DNA of 34,684 nt from an uncultured Actinomycetes bacterium (GTDB lineage: Bacteria > Actinomycetota > Acidimicrobiia > Acidimicrobiales > Microtrichaceae). The stretch's first letter is position 1. Every line of letters begins with the position of its first letter. A program made the position numbers and the translations under genes. Location of the stretch: assembly GCA_903852755.1 (NCBI GenBank), contig CAINRS010000113.1, positions 1 through 34,684 of the forward strand, in the 5' to 3' direction. Positions 1 through 7,309 of this stretch are shown one piece after another. The notes under the pieces were generated by a model. It worked only from the letters and a program-made list of their open reading frames with translations. It was not told where the DNA came from and did no database searches.

Positions 1-3
1 ACG

Positions 4-31
4 TTGCGTCGTCGGGTTGGCCCGATAGGGT
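4..31 (+). promoter_or_regulatory. Candidate promoter for the TraR/DksA-like gene
   Basis: A -35-like TTGCGT (4-9), a 16-base spacer and a -10 TAGGGT (26-31) precede the GTG start at 73. TAGGGT fits the actinobacterial TAnnnT -10 pattern seen many times in this window. A GAGAGAGGA ribosome-binding site (56-64) lies 8 bases before the start codon. The promoter is inferred from sequence only. Confidence 0.45.
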
Positions 32-72
32 GCCCCGACTCGATCGACGTTGCCTGAGAGAGGACCCCCGAC

Positions 73-777
73 GTGGCGACCAAGAAGACCCCGGCCAAGA
101 AGACCCCGGCGAAGAAGGCTCCGGCCGCGAAGGCGAAGGCCCCGGCCAAGAAGGCTCCGGCCAAGAAGGCTCCGGCGAAGAAGGCTCCGGCCGCGAAGGC
201 TCCGGCGAAGAAGGCTCCGGCCGCGAAGGCGAAGGCCCCGGCCGCGAAGGCTCCGGCGAAGAAGGCTCCGGCCGCGAAGGCGAAGGCCCCGGCCGCGAAG
301 GCCCCGACCGCGAAGGCTCCGGCTGGAAAGGGTTCTGGTCGAGGGATGCCGCAGGCCGGCTCGGGGCTGAGCCGAACCACCACGCCGACGCGGAAGGCCT
401 CGGCGAAGCCGTACGAGGGGGCCTTCGTCGAGTCCCAGCGTGAGCGGCTGATCGCCGAGCGGGCCGAGCACCTCGAACAGGCCGCCCACCTGCGCGCCGA
501 GGCCGACTCGCTGGTACGCAACCGCGAGCTCGGTGACACCCAGTTCGACGACGAGGGCGGCGAGGGCGACACGATCGCCGTCGAGCGGGACTTCGACCTG
601 CACCTGGCCCGACAGTCGCTCGCCACCGTCGAGGAGATCGACGCGGCGCTCGATCGGATCGAACGCAACGTGTACGGCATCTGCGAGGTGTCCGGTCAGC
701 GGATTCCGAAGGAGCGGCTGCAGGCCATCCCGTGGGCGAGGGAGCGTGTCGAGTTCCGCGGCAGCCGACTCCGCTGA
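73..777 (+). CDS. TraR/DksA-family protein with histone H1-like Lys/Ala/Pro N-terminal tail
   Basis: This 234-residue protein has two parts. Residues 1 to about 90 are a low-complexity tail of repeated PAKKA and AAKA units, very basic and like histone H1 or HupS-type tails. Residues about 110-234 are a TraR/DksA-type region with a helical stretch followed by the motif YGICEVSGQRIPKERL near the C-terminus. In this family the globular part contacts RNA polymerase through the secondary channel. The classical four-cysteine zinc finger is not present: only Cys204 remains, and the CEVSG form resembles zinc-less members of the family. The tail suggests nucleic-acid binding, which is inference. The GTG start at 73 follows a strong GAGAGAGGA site. 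The gene overlaps lspA by 32 bases, so it is probably co-transcribed with lspA and rluD. Family assignment is fairly sure; the cellular role is not. Confidence 0.8.
   Translation: MATKKTPAKKTPAKKAPAAKAKAPAKKAPAKKAPAKKAPAAKAPAKKAPAAKAKAPAAKAPAKKAPAAKAKAPAAKAPTAKAPAGKGSGRGMPQAGSGLSRTTTPTRKASAKPYEGAFVESQRERLIAERAEHLEQAAHLRAEADSLVRNRELGDTQFDDEGGEGDTIAVERDFDLHLARQSLATVEEIDAALDRIERNVYGICEVSGQRIPKERLQAIPWARERVEFRGSRLR
79..327 (+). repeat. Low-complexity coding repeat (PAKKA/AAKA units)
   Basis: Imperfect tandem units of 9-15 bases built on AAGAAGGCTCCGGC and GCGAAGGCTCCGGC encode the Lys/Ala/Pro tail of the TraR/DksA-like protein. Such a tract can change length by slippage, so its size probably differs between strains and is easily mis-assembled. 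Confidence 0.85.
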
Positions 778-1303
778 GCGGACGTCAGGCGCATCGGGCC
801 GAGCCCGCTGGACCCTGATCGGGGGTCCGGCGCTCGTCGTCCTGATCCTCGACCAGCTGAGCAAGCGCTGGGCCGTCCAGCGCCTGTGCGGGCCACCGTT
901 CTGCCCGGACGAACCGGTCCGGGAGCCGATCGACCTGGTGTGGACCCTCCGGCTGAACTACGCGGAGAACACCGGTATGGCCTTCTCGGCCGGCCGTGAC
1001 CGGGGGTGGCTCATCGGGATCGTCGCGCTCGGGATCGTGGTCGGGTTGCTGTTCGTGGCGCGCTCGCTCACCTCGAGGTTCCAACTGGTGCTGGTCGGCG
1101 TGATCGTCGGCGGGGCCCTCGGCAACGTGGTCGACCGACTGAGCCGGGCGGAGCAGGGGTTCATGTCCGGGTCGGTGGTGGACTTCATCGACCTCCAGTG
1201 GTGGCCCATCTTCAACATCGCCGACACGGCCGTCGTGGTGGGGGGCATCCTGCTGGCTCTCTCGATGGTGTTCGAGCCCGGTGGATCCCGATCCGCGGCC
1301 TGA
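746..1303 (+). CDS. lspA: Lipoprotein signal peptidase (signal peptidase II)
   Basis: LspA is an inner-membrane aspartyl protease that removes the signal peptide from prolipoproteins after Lgt has added diacylglycerol. The 185-residue product has four hydrophobic segments. The family landmarks are visible: DQLSK in the first membrane helix, NYAENTGMAF, and the two catalytic-Asp motifs GNVVDR and FNIAD. The GTG at 746 is the only good start giving a normal N-terminus before helix 1, and it overlaps the end of the upstream gene by 32 bases. A GAGGGAG at 738-744 is too close to act as a usual ribosome-binding site, so initiation probably relies on coupling. The end overlaps the pseudouridine synthase start by 23 bases. 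Its partner lgt lies near the other end of the window. Confidence 0.92.
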   Translation: MSSSAAADSAERTSGASGRARWTLIGGPALVVLILDQLSKRWAVQRLCGPPFCPDEPVREPIDLVWTLRLNYAENTGMAFSAGRDRGWLIGIVALGIVVGLLFVARSLTSRFQLVLVGVIVGGALGNVVDRLSRAEQGFMSGSVVDFIDLQWWPIFNIADTAVVVGGILLALSMVFEPGGSRSAA

Positions 1304-2267
1304 GCCGGCGGCGTTCCGGGAGTTCGAGATCCCCGAGGCGCTGGCCGGTGAGCGGACCGACCGGGCCGTGTCGCTCCTGACCGGGTGCAGCCGGGCGGCG
1401 GCCGCCGACGCCGTGGCGAGCGGTGGTGTCCTCGTCGACGGCGAGGTGGAGCGCCGCGTCGCACGCCGACTCGCCGCGGGTTCGGTGCTCGGTGTCGGCA
1501 TCGACCCCCTGCCCGAGCCCGGGCCGCTGCTGGGCGACCCGTCGGTCGAGTTCACGGTGGTCCACCTCGACGACGACGTGGTGGTGGTCGACAAACCGGC
1601 AGGGCTCGTGGTCCACCCGGGTCCCGGACACGCCGGGTCGACGCTGGTGAACGGACTGGTCGCCCGGTTCCCCGAGCTCGACCCCTCCCACGGGCCCGTC
1701 GTCGGTGACCCCGACCGCCCGGGACTCGTGCACCGACTCGACCGTGGGACCTCCGGACTGCTCGCCGTCGCCCGGACCCCCCGGGCCTACGAGGGCCTGG
1801 TCGAGCAGCTCGCCGGACACCAGGTCGAGCGGGTCTACACGGCCCTCGTCCGGGGTGATCCGGCACACGACCGAGGCGTCATCGACGCGCCGATCGGACG
1901 GTCCCGGCGGAACCCGGTCCGCATGACCGTGACCGCAGAGGGCCGTCCGGCCCGGACCCACTTCGAGGTCGAGGAACGCTTCGGCGATCCCGGACCACTG
2001 GCACTGCTCACCTGTCGGCTCGAGACCGGCCGCACCCACCAGATCCGGGTCCACCTGCACTCGATCGGGCACCCCGTCATCGGTGACGACCTGTACGGCC
2101 CGCACCGGTCGGTCGTGGAGGTGGAGCGGCCCTTCCTGCACGCCCGGGAACTCTCCTTCGAGCACCCCGTGACGGGGGAGGTCGTGCGGTGCACCTCGCC
2201 GCTGCCCGACGACCTGGAACGGGTGCTCACCGACCTGCGACGTCGCGGCGCAGGTACGGAGGGCTGA
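1281..2267 (+). CDS. rluD: RluA/RluD-family 23S rRNA pseudouridine synthase
   Basis: The enzyme isomerises specific uridines in 23S rRNA to pseudouridine. The 328-residue protein has an S4-like RNA-binding domain (about residues 15-75, with SRAAAADAVASGGVLVDG) and a RluA-type catalytic domain. The catalytic signature is HRLDRGTSG at residues 151-159, with Asp154 as the nucleophile. Downstream landmarks RPARTHFEV and TGRTHQIRVHL are typical. The GTG start at 1281 lies inside the lspA 3' end, and lspA-rluD is a widespread gene pair. I call it RluD-like because of the S4 domain and the context; the exact target uridine cannot be read from sequence. It ends 4 bases before the convergent Rrf2 gene. 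Confidence 0.9.
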   Translation: MDPDPRPEPAAFREFEIPEALAGERTDRAVSLLTGCSRAAAADAVASGGVLVDGEVERRVARRLAAGSVLGVGIDPLPEPGPLLGDPSVEFTVVHLDDDVVVVDKPAGLVVHPGPGHAGSTLVNGLVARFPELDPSHGPVVGDPDRPGLVHRLDRGTSGLLAVARTPRAYEGLVEQLAGHQVERVYTALVRGDPAHDRGVIDAPIGRSRRNPVRMTVTAEGRPARTHFEVEERFGDPGPLALLTCRLETGRTHQIRVHLHSIGHPVIGDDLYGPHRSVVEVERPFLHARELSFEHPVTGEVVRCTSPLPDDLERVLTDLRRRGAGTEG

Positions 2268-2270
2268 GCG

Positions 2271-2705
2271 TCAGCTCGGCCAGTCGCGGCGTCCCTCGGT
2301 CATCGCCTGCAGGTCGGCGAGCGTGTAGGCGTCGAGGACGTCCCGCATGCGCCGGCTCACGTCCCCCCAGATCGACAGGAGGACGCACTGCCCCTCGTGG
2401 TCGCACGCCCCGCCGGTGTGGGGCTCCCCGAAGTCACCCGCCCGGATCGGGCCGTCGACGGCGGCGACGATCTGGGCCAGGGTGATCTCGCCGGGCTCGC
2501 GGGCGAGGAGGTAGCCCCCTCCCACGCCCCGCTTGGACCGGACCACGCCGGCTCCCTTCAGCGCCAGGAGGATCTGCTCCAGGTAGGGCTGGGGGAGTCC
2601 CGTCCGCTCGGCGATGTCGCGGACCGACGTCGGGCCGTCGCTGCGGTGCAGGGCCAGCGAGAGCAGCGCACGGCTGGCGTAGTCGCCCCGGGTCGAGACC
2701 TTCAC
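2271..2705 (-). CDS. Rrf2-family transcriptional regulator (IscR/NsrR-like)
   Basis: This 144-residue protein is of normal Rrf2 length. It begins MKVSTRGDYASRALLSLA, the usual start of the winged-helix DNA-binding domain, and has the YLEQILLALKGAGVV recognition-helix region and the wing RGVGGGYLLAR. Rrf2 proteins sense Fe-S clusters, NO or redox state through three cysteines. Only two are present here, Cys101 and Cys107 in CDHEGQCVLLSIW, with the spacing of the last two cysteines of IscR; the first is missing. A cluster with a non-cysteine ligand (for example His96) or a different signal is possible. The GTG at 2705 is chosen because the family N-terminus starts exactly there and a TACAGT -10 sits 6 bases upstream, giving a leaderless mRNA. 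It is divergent from the phosphodiesterase gene. Confidence 0.88.
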   Translation of the reverse strand: MKVSTRGDYASRALLSLALHRSDGPTSVRDIAERTGLPQPYLEQILLALKGAGVVRSKRGVGGGYLLAREPGEITLAQIVAAVDGPIRAGDFGEPHTGGACDHEGQCVLLSIWGDVSRRMRDVLDAYTLADLQAMTEGRRDWPS

Positions 2706-2711
2706 GCCGCC

Positions 2712-2717
2712 ACTGTA
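2712..2717 (-). promoter_or_regulatory. -10 element for leaderless Rrf2 gene
   Basis: TACAGT on the minus strand, 6 bases before the GTG at 2705-2703. The distance means transcription would start at or next to the start codon. No Shine-Dalgarno sequence is present. Confidence 0.5.
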
Positions 2718-2801
2718 CGCGGCACCGTGGTGTCGCAGCCGTCCGGCACCGAGGTCGGCCGGACCGGCCCGTCGAGCGTGCCCGCCGACCCCCGGGTGGA
2801 C

Positions 2802-2830
2802 TTCCGCAGCGGCGTCGGCCTCGGTAGCGT
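2802..2830 (+). promoter_or_regulatory. Candidate promoter for the phosphodiesterase-like gene
   Basis: TTCCGC (2802-2807) and TAGCGT (2825-2830) are separated by 17 bases. A perfect AGGAGG ribosome-binding site (2841-2846) follows, 6 bases before the GTG at 2853. The -35 match is weak. Confidence 0.35.
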
Positions 2831-2852
2831 GGTGGTGCCGAGGAGGACGCCG

Positions 2853-3971
2853 GTGGACCCTGCAGTACTCGACCCGTCGCAGCCGGTGCTCCCGGAGTAC
2901 GAGGGGGCGTGCACCGCCAACGTCGCCCGCCCGCTCGTCGAGGACCCGGCAGGGGCGCCGGAGTGGATGCCCGAGGCGGTCCGCGCCGCCGACCAGGTCG
3001 TGTTCCTCGTGCTCGACGGTCTGGGGTGGCTGCAGATGCAGGACCGTCGGTCGTCCCTCCGTGGTCTGTCCCGCATGGACGCCAGACCGATCACGACGGT
3101 GGCACCCACCACCACGGCCACCGCACTCACGAGCATCAGCACCGGGCTGCCCCCGGGTGAGCACGGCGTCGTGGGCTACCGGATGATGATCGACGGCGAC
3201 GTGCTCAACGTGCTGCGCTGGTCGAACTCCAAGGGCGACGCCCGGGAGACCATCCCGCCGGAGGTGCTCCAGCCGGCGCCGGCGTTCGAGGGCCACCGTC
3301 CCCCGTCCGTCACCCGGGCGGAGTTCCGCGACTCGGGGTTCACGCGGGTGCACCTGGCCGGCTGTCGCCACGTTCCCTACCGGATGCCCTCGACGCTGGT
3401 GGCCGAGATCCTCCGGCAGGTCGCAGCGGGCGAACCGTTCGTGCACGCCTACTACGACGGCATCGACAAGGTGGCACACGAGTACGGGCTGGGTGCTCCC
3501 TACGACGCCGAGCTCGTGTTCGTGGACCGCATGGTGGAGTTCCTGATCGAGTCGCTTCCACCGGGGGTGGCGCTCGTGATCACCTCGGACCACGGACAGG
3601 TCGAGGTGGCGGAACGTGTGGTACCGCTCGCCCCCGAGGTCGAGTCCCTGCTGGCCGGGCAGTCGGGTGAGGCGCGGTTCCGCTGGTTGCACGCGGTCCC
3701 GGGCGGTGCCGCTGAGCTGCTGCGGGTCGCGGCGGACTGCCACGGGGAGCTGGCCTGGGTGGTCTCACGGGACCAGGTGGTCGAGGAGGGCTGGTTCGGG
3801 CCGAAGATGCTGCCGCTCCCGGCGGGCCGGCTCGGCGACGTGGCCCTGGTCGCCCGGGAACCCGTGGCCTTCGAGGATCCGGCGGACACGGGCCCGTTCC
3901 ACCTGATCGGACGGCACGGGTCGCTCACGGCCGAGGAGGTCCTGGTCCCGCTCCTCGTCGCGGTCGGCTGA
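2853..3971 (+). CDS. Type I phosphodiesterase/nucleotide pyrophosphatase family protein (alkaline phosphatase superfamily)
   Basis: The 372-residue product belongs to the alkaline phosphatase fold with two metals. Metal and catalytic motifs appear in the family order: VFLVLDGLG (Asp55), the nucleophile-threonine motif PTTTATAL (85-92) followed by TGLPPGEHGVVGYRM, DGIDKVAHEYG (Asp202, Asp205, His209), TSDHGQVEV (Asp246, His247) and GRHGSLT near the C-terminus. Such enzymes hydrolyse phosphodiester or pyrophosphate bonds in nucleotides or nucleotide-sugars; the substrate cannot be told from sequence. There is no signal peptide, so a cytoplasmic place is likely. The start at GTG 2853 is firm because of AGGAGG at 2841-2846. 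bpa follows after 19 bases but appears to have its own -10. Confidence 0.85.
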   Translation: MDPAVLDPSQPVLPEYEGACTANVARPLVEDPAGAPEWMPEAVRAADQVVFLVLDGLGWLQMQDRRSSLRGLSRMDARPITTVAPTTTATALTSISTGLPPGEHGVVGYRMMIDGDVLNVLRWSNSKGDARETIPPEVLQPAPAFEGHRPPSVTRAEFRDSGFTRVHLAGCRHVPYRMPSTLVAEILRQVAAGEPFVHAYYDGIDKVAHEYGLGAPYDAELVFVDRMVEFLIESLPPGVALVITSDHGQVEVAERVVPLAPEVESLLAGQSGEARFRWLHAVPGGAAELLRVAADCHGELAWVVSRDQVVEEGWFGPKMLPLPAGRLGDVALVAREPVAFEDPADTGPFHLIGRHGSLTAEEVLVPLLVAVG

Positions 3972-3976
3972 GCGCG

Positions 3977-3982
3977 TAGGAT
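3977..3982 (+). promoter_or_regulatory. -10 element for leaderless bpa
   Basis: TAGGAT lies 8 bases before the GTG start at 3991, a distance expected for a leaderless transcript. AGGA inside it could also serve as a weak ribosome-binding site for read-through mRNA, so the two readings are not fully separable. Confidence 0.4.
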
Positions 3983-3990
3983 CGACCTCC

Positions 3991-4563
3991 GTGTCCGATC
4001 TGCCTGTCGACGTGTCCGGTGATGACGACTCCGCGGTGCCGGGTTCCCCAACCGTGTCCGGACCATCGGGTGTGGGGGAGGGGGTCGCCGGCGTGGTGAC
4101 CCCGGACGTGGTCAGCCCGGACGTGGTGCTGGGAGACGGCTCCGGGGAGGGCGCCGATGGGCCGACCTCCGACGTGACCTCGCCCGCCACGGTCATCCGG
4201 ATCGGCGCCATGGCCAAGCAGCTGCTCGAGGAGCTGCGGGCGACCGAGCTCGACGACCCGGCCCGGGAGCAGGTGCGCAAGGTCTACGAGTCCTCGATCG
4301 ACCAGCTCCAGACGGCGCTCTCCCCGGAGCTCGCCGAGGAGCTCGAGCGGCTCTCGTTCGTCTTCCGGTCCGACAGCGCACCGACCGACGCCGAGCTCCG
4401 ACTCGCCGAGGCGCAGCTCGTGGGGTGGCTCGAGGGGCTGTTCCACGGCATCCAGGCCATGCTCGTCGCCCAGCAGGTCCAGGCGCAGCAGCAGCTCCAG
4501 GGCATGCGGGCGCAGCTCTCCGAGCGGGCCGGTCAGGCCCCCGGGGGTCCGGGCTACATCTGA
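3991..4563 (+). CDS. bpa: Bacterial proteasome activator Bpa/PafE
   Basis: Bpa (PafE, Rv3780 in M. tuberculosis) forms an ATP-independent ring that docks on the 20S proteasome and opens its gate for unfolded proteins such as HspR. The 190-residue product matches the family closely from residue about 65. The diagnostic stretches are RIGAMAKQLLEELRA, SSIDQLQ, LSPELAEELERLS, DAELRLAEAQLVGWLEGLFHGIQ and LVAQQVQAQQQLQ, which form the helical bundle. The C-terminus ends GPGYI; the penultimate tyrosine matches the GQYL gate-opening tail of PafE. Residues 1 to about 64 are an acidic, Gly/Pro/Val-rich disordered extension longer than in mycobacteria. The GTG at 3991 is the first start after the upstream stop. 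This gene implies that the genome encodes a proteasome outside this window. Confidence 0.9.
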   Translation: MSDLPVDVSGDDDSAVPGSPTVSGPSGVGEGVAGVVTPDVVSPDVVLGDGSGEGADGPTSDVTSPATVIRIGAMAKQLLEELRATELDDPAREQVRKVYESSIDQLQTALSPELAEELERLSFVFRSDSAPTDAELRLAEAQLVGWLEGLFHGIQAMLVAQQVQAQQQLQGMRAQLSERAGQAPGGPGYI

Positions 4564-4642
4564 GCCCCTGTCGCCGACCGGCTGCGGCCGACCCGGTACC
4601 TGCGACCCCGACGCCATCTCCGGTCGTCGGTTCGGAAATGCT

Positions 4643-4670
4643 TGTCCGAACACCTGTTCGTAACTACGCT
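4643..4670 (+). promoter_or_regulatory. recA promoter P1 (SOS-controlled)
   Basis: -35 TTGTCC (4643-4648), a 16-base spacer and -10 TACGCT (4665-4670). The LexA box at 4647-4660 covers the end of the -35 and most of the spacer, so bound LexA would block polymerase. The leader to the recA ATG at 4760 would be about 80 bases. Confidence 0.6.
4647..4660 (+). promoter_or_regulatory. LexA (SOS) box of recA
   Basis: CGAACACCTGTTCG is a perfect 5-4-5 palindrome matching the actinobacterial/Bacillus-type LexA operator (CGAAC-N4-GTTCG). It lies within promoter P1, 100 bases upstream of recA. lexA itself is in this window with similar boxes. Confidence 0.88.
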
Positions 4671-4691
4671 GCTGTGGTCAGCCAGCCTCGC

Positions 4692-4713
4692 TGTCACACC
4701 CCGTCCGTACGGT
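4692..4713 (+). promoter_or_regulatory. Possible second, LexA-independent recA promoter (RecA-NDp/PafBC-like)
   Basis: TGTCACAC (4692-4699), exactly 8 bases, then TACGGT (4708-4713). The spacing equals that of the known actinobacterial RecA-NDp promoter (TTGTCRGTG-N8-TAnnnT, driven by PafBC); TGTC and the R agree but the GTG part does not. The same 12-mer, CTGTCACACCCC, starts at 16177 in front of the LysM gene with the same geometry. Confidence 0.4.
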
Positions 4714-4759
4714 CGGTGTCACCCCCTACCGGAACCCACACCAACGAGAGGTCAGCACC

Positions 4760-5812
4760 ATGGAACGAGAGAAGGCACTCGAGATGGCCCTGAGCCAGAT
4801 CGAGAAGCAGTACGGCAAGGGCTCGGTCATGAAGATGAGCGAGAAGGGCACCATGGCCGTGGAGTGCATCTCCACCGGCGCCCTCGCCCTCGACATCGCC
4901 CTCGGCGTCGGCGGGCTCCCCCGGGGACGTGTCGTCGAGATCTACGGCCCCGAGTCCTCCGGCAAGTCGACCCTGGCCATGCACGTGGTCGCCGAGGCGC
5001 AGCGCAACGGTGGCGTGTGCGCCTACATCGACGCCGAGCACGCCATGGATCCGGTCTACGCCGACCGGATCGGCGTCGACGTCGACGAACTCCTCATCTC
5101 CCAGCCCGACACGGGCGAGCAGGCGCTGGAGATCACCGACATGCTGATCCGCTCCGGTGCGATCGACGTGATCGTGGTCGACTCGGTCGCGGCGCTCACG
5201 CCTCGTGCGGAGATCGAGGGCGAGATGGGCGACAGCCACGTCGGCCTCCAGGCCCGTCTGATGTCCCAGGCGCTCCGGAAGCTCACCTCCAACCTCAACA
5301 AGTCCAACACCATCTGCATCTTCATCAACCAGCTCCGGGAGAAGATCGGCGTGATGTTCGGGTCGCCGGAGACCACGCCGGGTGGCCGGGCGCTCAAGTT
5401 CTACTCCTCGGTCCGGCTCGACATCCGACGCATCGAGTCCATCAAGGACGGCGTCGAGGTCGTCGGCAACCGGACCCGGGTGAAGGTGGTCAAGAACAAG
5501 GTGGCTCCGCCCTTCCGTCAGGCCGAGTTCGACATCATGTACGGCAAGGGCATCAGCCGCGAGGGCTCGCTGCTCGACATCGCGGTCGAGCACAACATCG
5601 TGAAGAAGTCCGGTGCCTGGTACACCTACGAGGGCGAACAGCTCGGTCAGGGCCGGGAGAACGCCAAGACGTTCCTCACCGAGAACCCCGAGATCACCGT
5701 CGAGATCCAGGACCGGGTGCTCCGTCAGGTCGGCATCGACCAGGATCCCGAGGCGGCGTCCGAGGGTGAGCCCGCAGTCGATCCGGACGACCTGCCCATC
5801 ACGCTGGACTGA
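4760..5812 (+). CDS. recA: Recombinase A
   Basis: RecA forms filaments on single-stranded DNA, pairs homologous strands using ATP, and triggers LexA self-cleavage. The 350-residue protein has the N-terminal helix ([22 protein letters not shown]), Walker [10 protein letters not shown] (residues 63-71), the loop L2 region [20 protein letters not shown] and NQLREKIG. The C-terminal tail is acidic ([14 protein letters not shown]), as usual. There is no intein, unlike M. tuberculosis recA. The ATG at 4760 follows GAGAGG (4746-4751) at 8 bases. The gene is under a perfect SOS box. recX, which follows recA in most actinobacteria, is absent here; miaB comes 29 bases later. Confidence 0.98.
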   Translation: MEREKALEMALSQIEKQYGKGSVMKMSEKGTMAVECISTGALALDIALGVGGLPRGRVVEIYGPESSGKSTLAMHVVAEAQRNGGVCAYIDAEHAMDPVYADRIGVDVDELLISQPDTGEQALEITDMLIRSGAIDVIVVDSVAALTPRAEIEGEMGDSHVGLQARLMSQALRKLTSNLNKSNTICIFINQLREKIGVMFGSPETTPGGRALKFYSSVRLDIRRIESIKDGVEVVGNRTRVKVVKNKVAPPFRQAEFDIMYGKGISREGSLLDIAVEHNIVKKSGAWYTYEGEQLGQGRENAKTFLTENPEITVEIQDRVLRQVGIDQDPEAASEGEPAVDPDDLPITLD

Positions 5813-5829
5813 CGGTACCGCCCAGGCCG

Positions 5830-5835
5830 TACGCT
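5830..5835 (+). promoter_or_regulatory. -10 element for leaderless miaB
   Basis: TACGCT ends 6 bases before the miaB GTG at 5842. There is no Shine-Dalgarno sequence, so a leaderless mRNA starting at the GTG fits best. Read-through from recA is also possible. Confidence 0.45.
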
Positions 5836-5841
5836 ACGGCC

Positions 5842-7299
5842 GTGGCGGACCGCTACCTGATCCGCACCTTCGGGTGCCAGATGAACGAGCACGACTCCGA
5901 GCGCATCGCCGGTCTGCTCCAGTCCGACGGGATGGAGCAGACCGGCGACGCCGACGAGGCCGACGTGGTGGTGCTCAACACCTGCTGCATCAGGGAGAAC
6001 GCCGACAACAAGCTCTACGGCACCCTGGGCCACCTGAAGTCGCTCAAGCAGCGGCGTCCGCACCTGCAGATCGTGGTGGCGGGTTGCCTCTCCCAGAAGG
6101 ACCGTGCACTGGTCCTCGAGCGAGCGCCGCACGTCGACGTGGTGCTCGGCACCCACAACGTGCACCGCACCGCTGAGCTGCTCGAGCAACGACGTCGAAC
6201 GGGTGCCGCAGTGGTCGAGGTCCTCGATGCCGACGAGGTCGATGACGTCGACCTCTTCCCGTCGGCGCTGCCGGTGGTCCGCGAGCGCGGTCACGCTGCG
6301 TGGGTCACGATCCAGGTCGGCTGCGACAACACCTGTGCCTTCTGCATCGTGCCGGCCGTCCGGGGGCCCGAGTCGAGTCGGCCGTTCGCCGACGTGGTCG
6401 ACGAGGTCCGGCGAGCAGCTGCCGAGGGCGTCACCGAGGTCACCCTGCTGGGCCAGAACGTCAACTCCTACGGTCGTGACCTCACCCTGGCCCTGCGCAG
6501 CGGCGAGCGACCGGACGCCGCGCACCTCGCAGGGCCGGCGTGGGCGGCCTCCGTACCCCGGGTCCGGCCGCTCTTCGCCGACCTCCTGCGTGCGGTCGGT
6601 TCGGTTCCGGGGATCCGTCGTGTCAGGTACACCAGTCCGCACCCCAAGGACCTCCGTGACGACACGGCCGCGGCGATGGCCCAGGTGCCCTCGGTCTGTG
6701 AGCACCTCCACCTGCCGTTGCAGTCGGGGAGCGATCGTGTCCTCGCGGCGATGCACCGGGGCTACACCTCCGCTCGTTACCTCGAACGACTGGCGGCGGC
6801 CCGGTCGACCGTGCCGGACCTCGCCGTCACCACCGACGTGATCGTCGGCTTCCCCGGAGAGACCGCTGCCGACGCCGAGTGCACGCTCGAGGTCGCCGCC
6901 GAGGCACAGTTCGACGCCGCCTTCACCTTCATCTTCTCTCCCCGCCCCGGGACCGAGGCGGCCGACCTCCCTGCGACCGTGCCGCACGAGGTGTCCGTCG
7001 AGCGGCTGACCCGTCTCCGGTCGGTCGTCGAGCGTTCCTCGCTCCGGGCGAACCGGGCCAGGATCGGACTCGACGAGGAGGTGCTCGTCGAGGGACGCTC
7101 CAAGCGCGACGTCGACCGGCTCACCGGCCGCACCCGGCAGAACCGACTCGTGCACTTCCCGGCGGGCACGCCCCTCCGCCCCGGTACGTACGCCACGGTC
7201 CGGATCACCGACGCCACCCAGACCCATCTCTCCGGTGAGTTGGTCGAGGTGCTCAGCCCGCCGACCCACCGCACCCGGATCCCGGTGGCGGCCGGTTGA
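5842..7299 (+). CDS. miaB: tRNA-2-methylthio-N6-dimethylallyladenosine synthase MiaB
   Basis: MiaB is a radical-SAM methylthiotransferase that adds a methylthio group to i6A37 of tRNAs, acting after MiaA. The 485-residue protein shows the UPF0004 domain with cluster ligands Cys12, Cys48 and Cys82 (FGCQMNE, LNTCCIRENA, AGCLSQK). It then has the radical-SAM motif CDNTCAFC (Cys161, Cys165, Cys168) and a C-terminal TRAM domain (VLVEGRSKRD, GRTRQNRLVHF). After LLGQNVNSYGRDL there is an insertion of roughly 20-25 residues compared with short homologues. The GTG at 5842 gives the usual N-terminus MADRYLIRTFGCQMNE. miaA lies one small gene downstream, so the two steps of the same tRNA modification are encoded together. 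Confidence 0.95.
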   Translation: MADRYLIRTFGCQMNEHDSERIAGLLQSDGMEQTGDADEADVVVLNTCCIRENADNKLYGTLGHLKSLKQRRPHLQIVVAGCLSQKDRALVLERAPHVDVVLGTHNVHRTAELLEQRRRTGAAVVEVLDADEVDDVDLFPSALPVVRERGHAAWVTIQVGCDNTCAFCIVPAVRGPESSRPFADVVDEVRRAAAEGVTEVTLLGQNVNSYGRDLTLALRSGERPDAAHLAGPAWAASVPRVRPLFADLLRAVGSVPGIRRVRYTSPHPKDLRDDTAAAMAQVPSVCEHLHLPLQSGSDRVLAAMHRGYTSARYLERLAAARSTVPDLAVTTDVIVGFPGETAADAECTLEVAAEAQFDAAFTFIFSPRPGTEAADLPATVPHEVSVERLTRLRSVVERSSLRANRARIGLDEEVLVEGRSKRDVDRLTGRTRQNRLVHFPAGTPLRPGTYATVRITDATQTHLSGELVEVLSPPTHRTRIPVAAG

Positions 7300-7309
7300 G
7301 GACCACCGG

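Noticed and set aside
2397-2852. N-terminal extension of the phosphodiesterase-like gene
   Set aside because: It is antisense to the Rrf2 gene, and AGGAGG with the proper spacing marks GTG 2853.
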